Assembly (NCBI GenBank): GCA_030268105.1 | Contig: BSDZ01000009.1 | Span: 620,001 to 684,000 of the forward strand | Length of the DNA stretch: 64,000 bases | Reading direction: 5' to 3' | From: Volvox africanus | Taxonomy: Eukaryota; Chlorophyta; Chlorophyceae; Chlamydomonadales; Volvocaceae | Shown here: in pieces, positions 1 to 12,100 of the stretch | Position numbering within the stretch: the stretch's first letter is position 1 | How the letters are laid out: each line of letters opens with the position of its first letter | The notes under the pieces: generated by a model | Databases searched by the model: none | The model's input: only the letters and a program-made list of their open reading frames with translations | What the model was told of the DNA's origin: nothing | Translations under genes and position numbers: made by a program

Positions 1-15
1 CTCTTATCTTAAAGG

Positions 16-3000
16 ATGACGAACTCGGAAGCGCCGTCCAACGGGAGCATTGGTGCAGGACCGCGGCGAGCGCCACTCTCCATAGACACAATAAACAAGC
101 GCGTTATTAACTCGGAGTATGCTGTGCGCGGCGAGATTGTCCAGCTGGCCCAGAAAATTGCGCGCGACTTGGAGGAAGGGAAGGCCAGTTATCCTTTTGA
201 TAAAGTAGTCTGGTGCAACATCGGGAACCCCCAGATTCTCGGTCAGAAGCCAATTACTTATTTCCGACAAGTGTTAGCCCTCTGCGAGTGCCCGCAGGTG
301 GGTCGTGGACTGGGTCGTGGCAGGGGACGGGGTCACGGCGGACACAGTGGGTGTGGAATGAGGGTGGATATACGTCTCTGGTTTGTTGCCTGAATGAGCA
401 ACGCCACTCCCTACCGTCACGGTTAGGATGTAGCGTATGAGGGGCCGGTCTGGTGCTAGGCTGTGCTTGAGAAGCTCAAGGCAGATCCAGGGGGGATTCG
501 TGTCTGCGACGCGTTTACGTCACCGCGCTCAAGTTTGTGGACATGCAGCCGAGCGACATTGCAAGGGGCACCGGGGATAAGGCGGCTTGGGAAAGCTGAA
601 TCCAGAGCTCAGGAGGCGGGGTAATCCGGGGTCTCCACAACCTGGCTGTTGCGTGTGAGGATCTGCGAGGGATATATGGGGTGTCTACCAGCGCACTGGC
701 AGCCAGGCAGGCAGGCCTGAGCTCCTCAGGATAGCTAGCGAAAATCGGATCGTCGAGCCCTTGGCCCGAAGCGCTGGGGTGGAGGGTTCCATCCATCTAT
801 CACTTTTTACTCTCCCTTAAAACCCTAAAACCCTAACCTTGTAAACTTCCTCCTGTCCTCCCTGGAACAGCTTCTGTCTCACCCTCACATACGAGAGGTT
901 TTCCCGGAGGATGTCATAGCCCGGGCTGAGCTGCTGGTGAAGGCCATCCCAGGTGGTCTCGGAGCGTACAGGTAATGTGGGACGAGGTGTATTACGCTTC
1001 ATCTTATTTGTGCCGGCTCGTTATTATACGGAATTGGTATTGTGTGGCGCGATCGATCCCAGTACGGGCTTGTGGAAACATGTTTCTCATTGCGGTTTGT
1101 GGCTACACGATCATTGCTTACGTGTTGGTTTTTTCGCGAAAGGGAGCGATGCGAATATTTGCCAATTTAACGATGGCAAGCTGCAGGTGAGTCTCAGTGC
1201 AGGAGAAAAGGGGTATTGTTCGGTTCGGGTTTCCTCCCTCTACTCCCAGTGTCCCTGTTGTCAACCCCGTTATCATTGTCACCGACACGGTCCAACAGTG
1301 ATTCTGCGGGCGCGCTGATCATCCGCCAGTTGGTCGCCAAATCCATCGCCAAACGGGATGGATACCCGGCTGACGCAGAGAACATCTACATGACTGACGG
1401 CGCTTCGCCGGCTGTACACTATATGATGGACCTGCTGTTGCGTGAGCCCAATGATAGCATGATGGTACCTATCCCGCAGTACCCGCTGTACAGCGCCACC
1501 TTGACGCTGTACGGCGGTCGGCTGGTGCCATATCTTCTGGACGAGGGCGCGGGCTGGGGCTTGGATGTGGCCCACTTGCGGCAGCAGATTGCCACAGCCC
1601 GCGCATCGGGGCTGTGCGTGCGGGCCATGGTGGTCATCAATCCAGGGAACCCCACAGGTGGGTTATTGGGGGTTCGGGAGACGGCGGGGAACGGGTTCGG
1701 GTAGTTACCCGGGTTATTGTTATACCGATTTATTACACGGGGGTGAGGGGTGAAGAAGCCCTGGGGGATGTTGGGGGCGGAGGTGAAACCATCATTGTGG
1801 AAGTTGTGAAAAAGGGAGGCGGAAAGGAGAAGTACGGCGTACGGGATATCTCTATCTTAGCCGTACTTTTTAAATCTAGTTTGGAACAGAGGGAGCGAGC
1901 GGCAACTCAACCTAGGAATTGGCTTCATTCAATTATTTACCAGTTCGCATTTCACCAGCGGTCCACCCCGGGGAGCCTTTGCCCGCCTGGGAGAGACGGT
2001 GGCAGGATTTAGGGCCCTTGAGTTATGCACGTGCTCAACCCCTTTGTACGGCGGTGCAGGGCAATGTCTGTCGTACCAGAACATGCGCGACATCTTGGGC
2101 TTTTGCCGGGAGGAGCAGTTGGTGCTCATCGCGGATGAGGTGTATCAGGTGAGTGGGTGAGTGTAGCTGGTCATGGTCGTGTGCGGGTGGGGCTGGGTGA
2201 GTTGGTGGATGTTGATGTGGTGTGTGAGCTCCTTAGAAGGGATTGCGAAGGGGAATTGAGTTTCGAAGAAATAGGATGGTCTTGGAGTCGAGGGATGAAG
2301 GCGGCGGCGGGGTCCGAAGGAACTGATCCGCCTGATCACCAGCGCTCTTTAAGCTGCGTAAGTTGCGGCACACATTCGGCAACGTCGAAAGCGCTACCTC
2401 CCATCATCAGCATCGGGCCACCACTGGGACCTCGGATGTTGCACTCCGCGCTTCAGCCATGATCCATCATCAATCGTACGTGATAATGATACATATTCGG
2501 CCCACACGTGTCCCCTCTGCCTGTCACATGTTCGGCCTGCACTCGTTGTGTGTCCCCTCTCTGAGGATACGGCCCTTCTGTCCGCATCGCTGTACTTTGG
2601 CTCTTTCGGGGTCGGTCCGCAGGCCAACATCTACGTCGGGAACAAGGAGTTCTTCTCCTTCAAGAAGGTGGCATGCGACATGGGGCTGCTGGAGGATGTG
2701 CCCCTGGTTTCGCTGCATTCCATATCCAAGGGTGAGTGGAAAATGGGTTCGGAGCGGAGGGGGGAGTGCAAGGTGGCATGCGCGCGTCTATGTCTGTGTC
2801 CAGGCAAAGGGGCCATTAGGCTCGGATGCTGTGGCTTGAGGTATGCACGTACTTAAAGGCAGTATGCTGACCTGTCCTCCCGCCTCGCTTGCTGCCCCTC
2901 GTATCTCTCTATGGCTCGCTCGCTCCGGAAACCCAACCACCACCACACGCACACATTTTTCTTCACCACCAGGTTTCGTGGGCGAGTGCGGGCGGCGCGG

Positions 3001-3868
3001 GGGGTACATGGAGGTCACGGGCTTCCCCTCCGAGATCAAGGACCAGATTCTCAAGCTGGCCTCCATCAACCTCTGCCCGAATCTGTCCGGGCAGATCTGC
3101 TGCGCCCTCATGATGAACCCGCCACAGGTACGGCACACGCGCCATTCCGGTACCGCGCATGGCACTGCCCAAAAGCGGTGTCGTTATGTGCAGTAATGTA
3201 TCGCCAGTACTTCGGCGGCCACATGACGTTACCGTATCTTGGAATTTACGGCTTCGGTACTATTGCCTTGTTTTACCGTACAGGTCGGAGAGGCCTCGTA
3301 TGAGCAGTACCGGGCGGAGAAGAGCGCTATCCTTGGGTCGCTCAAGCGGCGCGCGGAGCTGCTCGTGAGCGCACTGAACCGGCTCGACGGGGTCACCTGC
3401 AACGCCGCGGAGGGTGCACTGTACGCATTTCCCAAGGTCACGTTGCCTGAGACTGCCGTACAGGCCGCCAAACAGCTCGGTGAGTGCGTCGGAACGCCCA
3501 TTCACGTCCCAGCGTTTGAAATGGTATCTCCTGGCTCGCGTAGTGTAACGGTACTGGGCACCTCACAATTTTAGAAGAGTGATTTGGGTATCCGTCTGCT
3601 CTGGGTCGCTGCAGGCAAGCAACCGGACTGGCTGTACTGCAAGGAGCTGTTGGAGGCGACCGGGATCGTGGTGGTTCCTGGATCCGGATTCGGACAGGCG
3701 GACGGTACCTTCCACTTCCGCACCACCTTCCTGCCGTCTGAGGAGGATATCGGCCGCGTGGTGCAGGCGCTGGGCGATTTCCACTCCGCCTTCATTCAAA
3801 AGTACGGCGGCCTTCAGAAAAAGCAACCCGCTTTGGCGACCGCCGCCAACGGGGACAACGAATACTGA
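16..3868 (+). CDS. AAT: Alanine aminotransferase (glutamate:pyruvate / possibly glyoxylate type), 8 exons, 514 aa
   Basis: PLP-dependent fold-type I enzyme that moves an amino group between alanine and 2-oxoglutarate. Plant relatives also act as glutamate:glyoxylate aminotransferases in photorespiration. Exons 16-297, 871-971, 1299-1657, 2060-2148, 2623-2731, 2973-3127, 3284-3479 and 3615-3868 join in phase to 515 codons including the stop. Diagnostic motifs are IPGGLGAYS (about residue 120), VVINPGNPTG (about 238-247), LIADEVYQ, the PLP lysine in SLHSISKG (K313) followed by GECGRRGGYMEVTG, and the late VVPGSGFGQ. Length fits the family. The N-terminus (MTNSEAPSNG) is not an obvious transit peptide and the C-terminus is not SKL. 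An in-frame TAA lies just before the ATG, but TTAAAG there could also be an acceptor, so an upstream exon outside the window is possible. Intron 1 carries a telomere-like repeat. Identification is firm; substrate preference is inferred. Confidence 0.95.
814..838 (+). repeat. Short telomere-like CCCTAAAA repeat in intron 1 of the aminotransferase gene
   Basis: About three units of CCCTAAAA/CCCTAA lie 33 nt upstream of the exon 2 acceptor. The complement TTTTAGGG is the known Chlamydomonas telomere unit. The tract is short and may simply be a pyrimidine/adenine-rich intron end. Confidence 0.5.
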
Positions 3869-4308
3869 GAGACAGTATGCATTGCTGGCCGTGTGGCAAT
3901 ATAGTATTGCGAGTTGGGCTTATCTATCGGTCATCGATTTATTTCTTTAAGGGGTTGGGGGGTTAGGGGAGTGGTGGAGCAAAACAACACTTTTCCTTTC
4001 CCGCGCCGGTTAGGGCGCCGCTCACAACATGAGACAGACATCCGTTCCTAGTGACTAGTTGGTCACATTCTTCACAACGTCGGAAGGTACCCATGGCAAA
4101 CCGTTACGGCTGTGGATGTTTGAGCAGGTGCTGATGGCAGGCTGAGTACATGGAAGTTTTGTAGGAGAGCGTCCAGGTGGTGGTCGTCGGGCGTGCCTGT
4201 TGTGTGTGTGTGTGCTGAAGGGGGAAAGGTGCGTTCACTGAGACGCGCCGGGTAGAAATCTGCGTGCCTTCATAGGGGTAACTATACACAGTGTGCGGGT
4301 TTACGCGG

Positions 4309-4313
4309 TGTAA
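4309..4313 (+). terminator. TGTAA motif, candidate poly(A) signal of the aminotransferase gene
   Basis: TGTAA is the standard poly(A) signal in Chlamydomonas-type green algae. This copy lies 441 nt after the stop codon, a normal 3'UTR length there. The motif is short and occurs often by chance. Confidence 0.3.
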
Positions 4314-5890
4314 GAGGTGATCTCATTGCCGGAGATTCAATGAGGAACTTGACGACCCCAAGTGGCCGCCACGGCGAGTTGGAGACACGCTTCTGCTGCG
4401 CCCCAAGAGGGAAAGGTAATGCAGGGATGCGCCTGTGACTGCAGCGACCGGGTTTGGGAGGAGGTTGCGATTTGGTTGTTGGTGGTGGTTTAATGATGAC
4501 GGTAGTGATGGTCCTGATATATTGCGGCGACTATAGGGGCAAGGAAGGCCGGGTGCCGTAGCGCTGGCACACGTTGGCTGCTAAGTAGCTTGTGGAACCT
4601 GGAAATGGGCTTGCATTCAGGGGCCTGGCAGCATTGGCACTTCGCACAGGCCGGAGCCCTGATGGAGGCCTGATTACCAGTATTGCGAGGTAGCTGGGAC
4701 GGCCCGTTGGGGCTTTAGGTTTGCTCTTTGCGGCACGTGTTTCCGTAGCAACGTGAAGCATGGAAGGGAAGGAGTACTGAGCAGTAGCAGACGTGTTTTG
4801 TAAGCTCAGGGGGCTGGCGAATGCCTCCTGGAAATTGGGATAATGGTCTGAAGGCGAGCCCCTAGGGGTTGGAAGGCACGGGGCTGTGCGCACAGATGCT
4901 ATTGGTGTATGTTCGAGTCTCTATTTTGCTAGGGTTCAAGGTGAGACTTGGCTGGGAAATGTGGTCTTGCAGCTGTGGGATCCACATGTTTAGAATTGCT
5001 GGGACAAACTGAACCTGTCTTTTACAAAGGCGCTTTCAGCCATGTGATGTATTAGGATGTGAAGCGTGGAGAAAAGCTAACTTCGCATTTCGTACGCATA
5101 ATAGACAGCACCGAAATGCTGTTAATCAGCACTTGTAACCCCATGGTGGTTCACGTCCGGGTAACTTGCCAGTAGCTGAACCCTTCCAAACGTGGAACAG
5201 GGATACGATTGGAATGGCCTTACCCAACGATTTAAGCCAGTATTTAAGCCACAATGGCTATGCAAGCTTGCCAATAGCTTACAGGGCCGCTCAGTGCCCC
5301 CAGGACCAAGGAGGAGAAAAACATCTGCTAGTTCCGTAAGATTTTTCGATTAAACGTTTTACGCCCGTATAAGAATTTTCATTTGCAAAGGAGTGCAGCA
5401 TCTCCGTCCTGTCCCCGGTTAGAAGCTGCCATAGGAGCTGATCACCCACGACCATGCACACCCACGGTCCGCGAGGGATAGGAGAAACATAAGAGAAGCA
5501 CCCCCGTTGCCGGTAATTCTACGGAGGGAAGTGGACTTAGTGGAAAGGATGCACGCCTTAGTGACACAGCGCTACTATTCCAAAGCGCCAGGGTGTCTGG
5601 GATACGCGCAAGCGGGCCACAGATACGCCGGAGTGTGCAGCCACTGCAGGAATCTTATACAACATTAATGACAGCACAGCGCGCACAAACAAAAATTAGG
5701 TGTAAACAGTAAAGAACCAGCGCCTAGAGAGGCGCTTGTGGCAGCAATCACAGCAGCCTTCCATCGACAGTTGCTATCAGTACGCCGCACGTACACGTTG
5801 TCGTGGGCCTAAGTTTGGCAGATGCAGTCAAACACTCAGGATTGCAAAGCCGTGTGCAGCTATACCTATCTGTGACCTCACGACATCACC

Positions 5891-5895
5891 TTACA
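5891..5895 (-). terminator. TGTAA motif, candidate poly(A) signal of the fibrillin-like gene
   Basis: On the minus strand TGTAA lies about 103 nt past the stop codon at 5998, a plausible position for a green-algal poly(A) signal. Confidence 0.4.
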
Positions 5896-5997
5896 TAAGA
5901 GTGCACGAGAACCCGCAGCAAGTACTCTCCATCTGCCCGTCTGCCTGTCTGTACACCTGCCTGCCCGTCTACCGGTCTGTCGGTCTACTTCCATCCC

Positions 5998-8439
5998 TCA
6001 CGTGGGCTGTCGCCGTTGCACCACCAGTAAGTCGCCCGACCCTCCCAGTGACATCTGCAGATCAGGCTCCATCAGGATGTAGTTCAGACTAGCGCTGAGT
6101 GGCTTGGGGAAGGAAATCGAAATAGCACCTTGTTCGTCCTGCGAACGGAGCCGACACCATATATTGTACACCAGGTGTATATGAGCCAGGCGGCATGATG
6201 CTCTGTGTATAGCAACAAGTGGAATGAACAGCGGTAACCCTGTAGTGCCATCGGTCTGCGCCCACACCGCTAGGTATTGAACGACGGGTTTCCATGTCAC
6301 ATACGAACCTGACGGGGGGAGATGATTAGGTTCCTGCAAAGGGACTGGAACCCTCAAGACACTGCACGCGCCGCCCTGAGAAAGGTAAGAGTAAGATACA
6401 AGGAGTCGGGAATTGTGTGCCCCTCAACAAGCTGCTCCGGAAATGGCACCCCCCCCCCTGCCTCGATCCCTACTCTCGTGACCACCGGTTCGTAGCCACT
6501 TTCTGTTACGGATCCTTGGACGGGGCCCTCTCACCATGAGGGGGTTTTGTTCCGCGAGCAGCTCCCGCCATAGCGCCATGGACTGCGCGTCGTCCCGTAC
6601 TGGCCGGATCCTGAAGCTGCTGAAGGTCACTCCCAGCCTGCACACGTTGACAAGGGGTGCAGTGCTGTCCACTCCAAGTGCTGTGACAGTAACCGTAGCA
6701 CCGCTAGCAAAGTTAGAGTCCCTGTGTGAACCCTTTATATACCTGCCCAGCTTCTGTAGACCCTCTCCTAGCCAACTGAATTTCACGCATTGAGTCGATC
6801 CACGTCATGTAAACGCGTCTTTACACGTGCCAATACCCCTGAACTCGTGCCGCCTTAGGGCAACCTTACATACGTCGCAGCACATACCGGCCAGGCTCTT
6901 GTTCGCTTGTGTCGTAAGCCCCTTCGGGTGTACTCCCGGTAAGCCACTCTCCAGGAAGTAATTTTCCAGCATGTAACTGTTGGCAGCGCTGCCCTCGACC
7001 CCAGGAATAGGGCCGCGTATCTGCACGCATGACGCGCGAAAGGTAAATACACACAGAGACGCACAGACACGTTTTCCGGATTACCGCACTGCATATGGTT
7101 TCTCCATCAACGTCCAAAGTTGGCAGATGCGGTCATCAGCAATATCGTGCAATCATCACACGTCCTTTCCCTTTCTGTGGTAGGTATGAATAACGCATTC
7201 TGACCTATCCATCGTACCTCGTACCTGAGACGCGACGTTTGTGCGTTGTGGGTTTGTGTGTTGCGGGCACGGTGCGGGGTTCAGCATTTAGAGAAATGTT
7301 TGAGATGAATCTAACTGTTGGAGTGTAAGCAACACTCATATACGAAAGGATGTTAGGTCGAGTAATACGGCCCAGGGAGGGGCCGGGTGCTTTGCTGACT
7401 TTAACACTAACAATGGGAACTTAGAAATTAACCAATAGACCTTATCTTCCAGTATTTCAACCTGGAGTGAATCACCGAGCTCCACTTTCAGGTCCGAGGG
7501 CCGCACTTGGCCGAATGTGAAGCGCTGCAGCGTGCAGACCTCATCCGTGGTCACGCCAGTGGTGTTCGTTGTAATCAGCGGCTGGAACGTACCTGAGGGG
7601 GCAGGTGAGGAGCCGCGCCGTAGGGTGACACAGATGGCACTCAACCAGGATGCAAGGAGGAAGCGGAAGCGGAATTCAGTGAAGTGACAAGTGAGGCGAG
7701 TTTGCTGCAACTTGTCGTCCCCATTTGTCGTCCGCACCCCTATGGCTAGGTCAGGTCCTGTCCATTAGAAGGCTATTTTTGGCCAAGGGCAGCCATACCT
7801 CCAGCCCAAAGCGGTCAGGGCCCGCATTGGGCATACATCCTCCGCTGCCACCGCGCTTGACGTTCCATCGCCCGCATGAAACTGTCGCTTACCATTGTTC
7901 CATTGGGGGTGTATTCGGTTGAGGCCCAGCCGAGCACCCAGCTCAACGATACGGTCAATATGGTGCTGAACGTCTGCTCGATGCAGCCGCCTGCCGGCCG
8001 AGGGGTGCGCAGGGTTAGTGACCCTTACGGGCTACGGATCCACTGCTAAGGTGGGCACGACGGAATCAATAAATTTGCAATCTTCGACCCACTTGCGATC
8101 TTTCTGAATTGTGTCCGCGAACAGACTGTCGATTGCGGCCTGGGAAGAAGCGGGCAGGAGATGGGAGAATAAGGGGAACGAAGGGTACCAACATATGGGG
8201 AGCCAACCTAAGTGAAACGTGCGAATGGGGTGTTGTTGAAAATAATAGTTTTGATTGGATATATACATCCACATTGCCGTTACCTGAAGCTCTGGATCGC
8301 GCTGGTAGTCCCACGCGGACTCCGTCGGACCAGACAGTGAGCGAGGCCTTGAGTTAAGTGCAATAGGTCTCTTAGGTCTCACATCATCGAAAAGAAATCT
8401 ACGGCGTCCTTGCTGTGATATGAACTTGACAGAAGCCAT
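5998..8439 (-). CDS. PAP/fibrillin-like plastid lipid-associated protein, 7 exons, 283 aa
   Basis: Fibrillins are lipocalin-like proteins of plastoglobules and thylakoids that bind lipids or quinones. Exons (minus) 8439-8284, 8139-8093, 7990-7893, 7592-7462, 7020-6888, 6680-6535 and 6138-5998 join in phase to 284 codons. The order of elements fits the family: an N-terminal helical stretch (ADVQHHIDRIVELGARL), then PQWNNGTF where fibrillins have their LLNGxW, a VTFSSFRI strand, and a C-terminal NYILMEPDLQMSLGGSGDLL that matches the usual YLDxDLRIxRGxxGxLFVL ending. The tryptophan of the NGxW motif is Phe and the R-G of the last motif is L-G, so it is divergent. The N-terminus (MASVKFISQQGRRRFLF) is a weak, plausible transit peptide. 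An alternative donor would lengthen exon 2 to about 8036 and add about 19 residues. Gene structure is strong; family assignment is moderate. Confidence 0.65.
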
Positions 8440-9176
8440 GGCGATGGTAGGATGTTCAAATCGCGACTTGCAAGCCACTGCGCAATTTATTGTGTAAATT
8501 CGAAGAGACAATGCTAGCTATCTTATAGGCATAGTTCCGCTCCAAAGTTTTGAAGTACAGCGCCATATAGATTGACTCACGTCCATTTGGTGTTCGCGAG
8601 AGCAGTTACAGGTGGTTGAAGGCAGAAAGAAGTGGTTGGCTCCGGACAAGGAGTTTGTGCTCTCCTAGGCCCATCTGAATCAGTTAATTCTGATCACGTT
8701 ATCATTTTTATAAATTTCTAATTTTTATAAGCATTGGCTGCACCTTGAAAGCTGAAAGTTATCAAGGCATCGATATTCACGCACACTCCCAGGCTGCAGA
8801 TGAAGAACGGTGGGTCCAAATCAGATCACCAATGATTTTTTGTTTTATAAATAAAAGATGCATGGACAAATCGTTGTAGACGAACAAAACCGCAGGAAGC
8901 AGTTGCCGTGAGTACGACATGGCTGAGGTTTTATGCTCACCGATAGCATTAGTACACCGGTAGCTGAGTGCTAAACTATGGCTAAGATCGGTTAAGCTAT
9001 CGGTAAAACCAGAGATAAATTTAGAGCAAGTCCGACCCCTCAAAGTTGAAACCCAAGCGAAGTTAGATGAAAGCACAAAGGACAGCATTTTCTCAGCGCA
9101 ATGAGTATTACAATTCTCATTTGTCCAGAAGAACGCAGGTACGATTTGTGTTCTAAACAGCGCAACATCTACCGGT
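8440..9176. promoter_or_regulatory. Divergent promoter region between fibrillin-like and HAD-like genes
   Basis: About 740 bp separates the two divergent starts, so it must contain both promoters and 5'UTRs, and possibly a first exon of the HAD-like gene. It is AT-richer than the flanking exons (for example 8700-8740). I see no clear TATA box or known element. Confidence 0.5.
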
Positions 9177-12100
9177 ATGTGTAGTGTTGTAGTTGAAATA
9201 CGTAAACCTTGTAAATGTATATTTTTCCAGTATCGAGGTCCGCCTCCTCTAAGTTGGAGCTGTGGGCGTTGCTGTTCGCGGTCTGTCTCGGCATCATCGG
9301 CAACGCAATCAGCCGCGGCAGGGCTCCTCCTGGAAGTTGATGGAGCCATAATGGATATTCATATTGACGGACACCGTGTGGTGAGGGTTCGAGTGTGTTA
9401 GTTAGGGCTTCAAGCCTACGGATGCACCCACTGTCCCCGTTCACACAAATCCAGATAGCGACGTCAGGGTGGCCTTTTAGGCGATAAGCATCCTGCGGTC
9501 GTGACATGGCGGGGATTTTGTAGGACGTAAGGGCGCATAAAAGAGGGGTCTCCTACGGTGCCTGTACGTCGAGGTGTCAGCGCTTCCTTGTCTGGTGCGC
9601 CCAAATACTTACCCACTCGAAAGCTGAATTACTGCGCAGCTTGGCCCTGCATCTCGTGATGCCTCCAGGTAACGCACTCTAATTCTGCTGTTGGCCTTGC
9701 TGGAAATGGTTATCTCGCTGCTGCGGCTTCCCCTGTGCTTAAGCGCCACTGCCCCGGCCTCACACTCTGATTTCCTAGGCCTTCAATAAGGCCTTCCACT
9801 CGATTGGTATGGACTGCGTGCAATGGGGCCCCGCCGTGTACAATGATCTGCTGGGCTGCAGTGACGGGACCGGGGAGGGCCTTATCACCGCCTACTACAC
9901 TACGGGTAAGGCATCAGAGGCCAAGAACAATCCAGACAGTTGCCCGCCACGAACCAATAAATCACATAATAAAAATCAATGGGGATATAAAGCATAAATG
10001 TTAAGGGGCTCTCAAAAATCCCTGCTGAGGCGCGGGCCTTCGCGATCCACACTCACCGGACAGCTCTGTAACTGGCAGGCTGTGGCAGGTAGCACTACAT
10101 GACGCTAGCGCCAGGGCCAGACGTGGTGAAAGTCGCCACCCCAGTGTACCAGGAGTAACGGAGCGATGCCTGCTTGGGTCTGTTTGCGCTGCCTGCACGC
10201 TGGCGCCGTGTCGTCTGGCAGATCACGGCGACCGTCACACATCTATGTTGGCCCGCCCCCATGCCGCACCTGTCCCGCCACTGACTCGCCCCGAGCGCCG
10301 TCCCCATTCCCGACCCCCCGCACGGCAGTGGGCTGGCCAGTCATGATTGCGACCTCCGAACGAGGCGCCTTCGTGCGCAAGGTGCATTTGATAAAGGAGG
10401 GGGAGCTTGCAAAGCTGCTGGCGGCAGATGGAGTGCCGCTGAGGCAAGATGTAAAGCAGGTCCGCGTTCAGGCAGAAATGTATCCGGTGTGTAAAAGGGG
10501 CTGCAGGTTTCGCGTGTTCTGAGGTGCATGAGAGGGTCGTCCATCGGCGCGGAGAGGGTCGGCGCCTGTGCCTTGCCGAACGAGAAGCTGGCGGACGGTT
10601 GCTCGCTCCGCGCATCGTTCGCCAGCAGCGGCGCACTGACGACTTATTAATGGTGAAGGTTTATAAAGGGGAGGGGTTTGGAGAGGTGCTGGGCGGTGTA
10701 GCACTTTGCATGGTGCAGTGGTGTTGTTAGTGCTACTGGTTATGCAACTATCAGTGACTGCTGTTGCTGCCGTGCGAGATCGATTAATTGTCACTGACGG
10801 GTATCTACCTCAATCATGATGATGACCATCATCATCATGACGTGCAAGGTGCTGTTTCTCCGTCGGATCCCCCGTTGTTGTGTGTTCATGTGGGCTCGTT
10901 TGCCGGGCTCCTGGCTGGCCGGCCGCCTGTGTGCGGTTGTTGCGGTATGGATTCCACATGCGCCAGGTGATCTCGGATGCGGTGTCCAGTGGCGCGGCGG
11001 TGTCACTGCTTTGTGGCACCCAGTGTACCCTGCCAGATGAACTGGGGGCCTCATGCCGCCGGCTGTTGGGCCCGGACCTGGCGGGGGCGGTTCGGCTCTT
11101 CAACTTCGCACTGGCGCCGCCGGAGGCGGGCACCGGAAACGGCGAGGGGTCAGGTGTGGCCTGCGGCTTGGGGCGTTAGGGAAATGAACGATGCGTGGAG
11201 CCGCCGGTTAGCGACTGATTCCAGAGCCGAAAGAGGAGCTGCATATCCTTCTCATTGCCTTCTCAGGACCCGTGGCAGCGATTTGGCAAGCCGTTTGGGC
11301 ATTCCCAGTCATGCAGCGCATGGCAGCCCGTCAGTACGCGATGTTGCATCTCCATCACTGCGCTGAGTGGACTCGGTGGGCTATGTCTGTTTTCAAATTT
11401 ACGACCCGTGACCTGATCGGGTTCTTTCTCGCCGGAGTCAGCCCGTACCGGGTTCCTGAGTATGGCACCGAGCCTGACCGAAGACGGGGAACAGGGGAAG
11501 GGCGGTTTCCGCAACGCTCCGTTTCGGCTCTCGACACTCCTTCCGGTGGGCCGATGGCAGCACCCCAGGCTGAATTGGCTCCTTCCGACGGCTGTGCAAC
11601 CGTTGTAGGCGACGAGGCGCCCACGAGAATGCTGTCCCAGATGCTCTCTGCAGCCGCCGGTGACCTCAAACAGCGGGCGGCAATGGAGCTGGTGTGCTCC
11701 TGGGTGAGTGTGTAACAAGGCGGGTGGGCGCAGGATGCCAGGGTAAACGAAGGGAGAGAAGTAATGTTAATACCATTGGCGGAGGTTACTACGGTGCTGC
11801 TGGAACTGACTATGTCCCATGAGGCTTTATCTTTTTGCACGCGTGTCCTCATTATTAATTTGAAAAAAAGAGGAGGATAGGTCCGTGGAATTAGGCTGGT
11901 GGAGATGGTAGGGCCTCTGGATACAAACGAGTATGATCCCGATCCCAATCGAGCGGCCCGCCATATCCCCTTTGGCGCCATTGTCCTGGTATGTTGGCCC
12001 CGGCATGCTCGCCATCGACTTAAGAACCACTGTTAACTGCACTGGTGACAACTTAGTCTGCACGAGCATCTCCTTAAGGCTCTCCCTCCACCCTGATGGC

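Larger units (their letters stand above)
3869..5997. other. Convergent intergenic region (3'UTRs of aminotransferase and fibrillin genes)
   Basis: No recognisable gene. It should hold the two facing 3'UTRs. There is a short TG run near 4200-4213 and a CTGT/CTGC-rich simple-sequence stretch near 5925-5985 inside the presumed fibrillin 3'UTR. Open frames here (for example 4531-4893 on the minus strand) show no motif and no splice context. Confidence 0.6.

Noticed and set aside
11263..11981. Minus-strand frames of 151 and 208 codons
   Set aside because: They overlap in-phase exons of the HAD-like gene on the other strand and show no motif.
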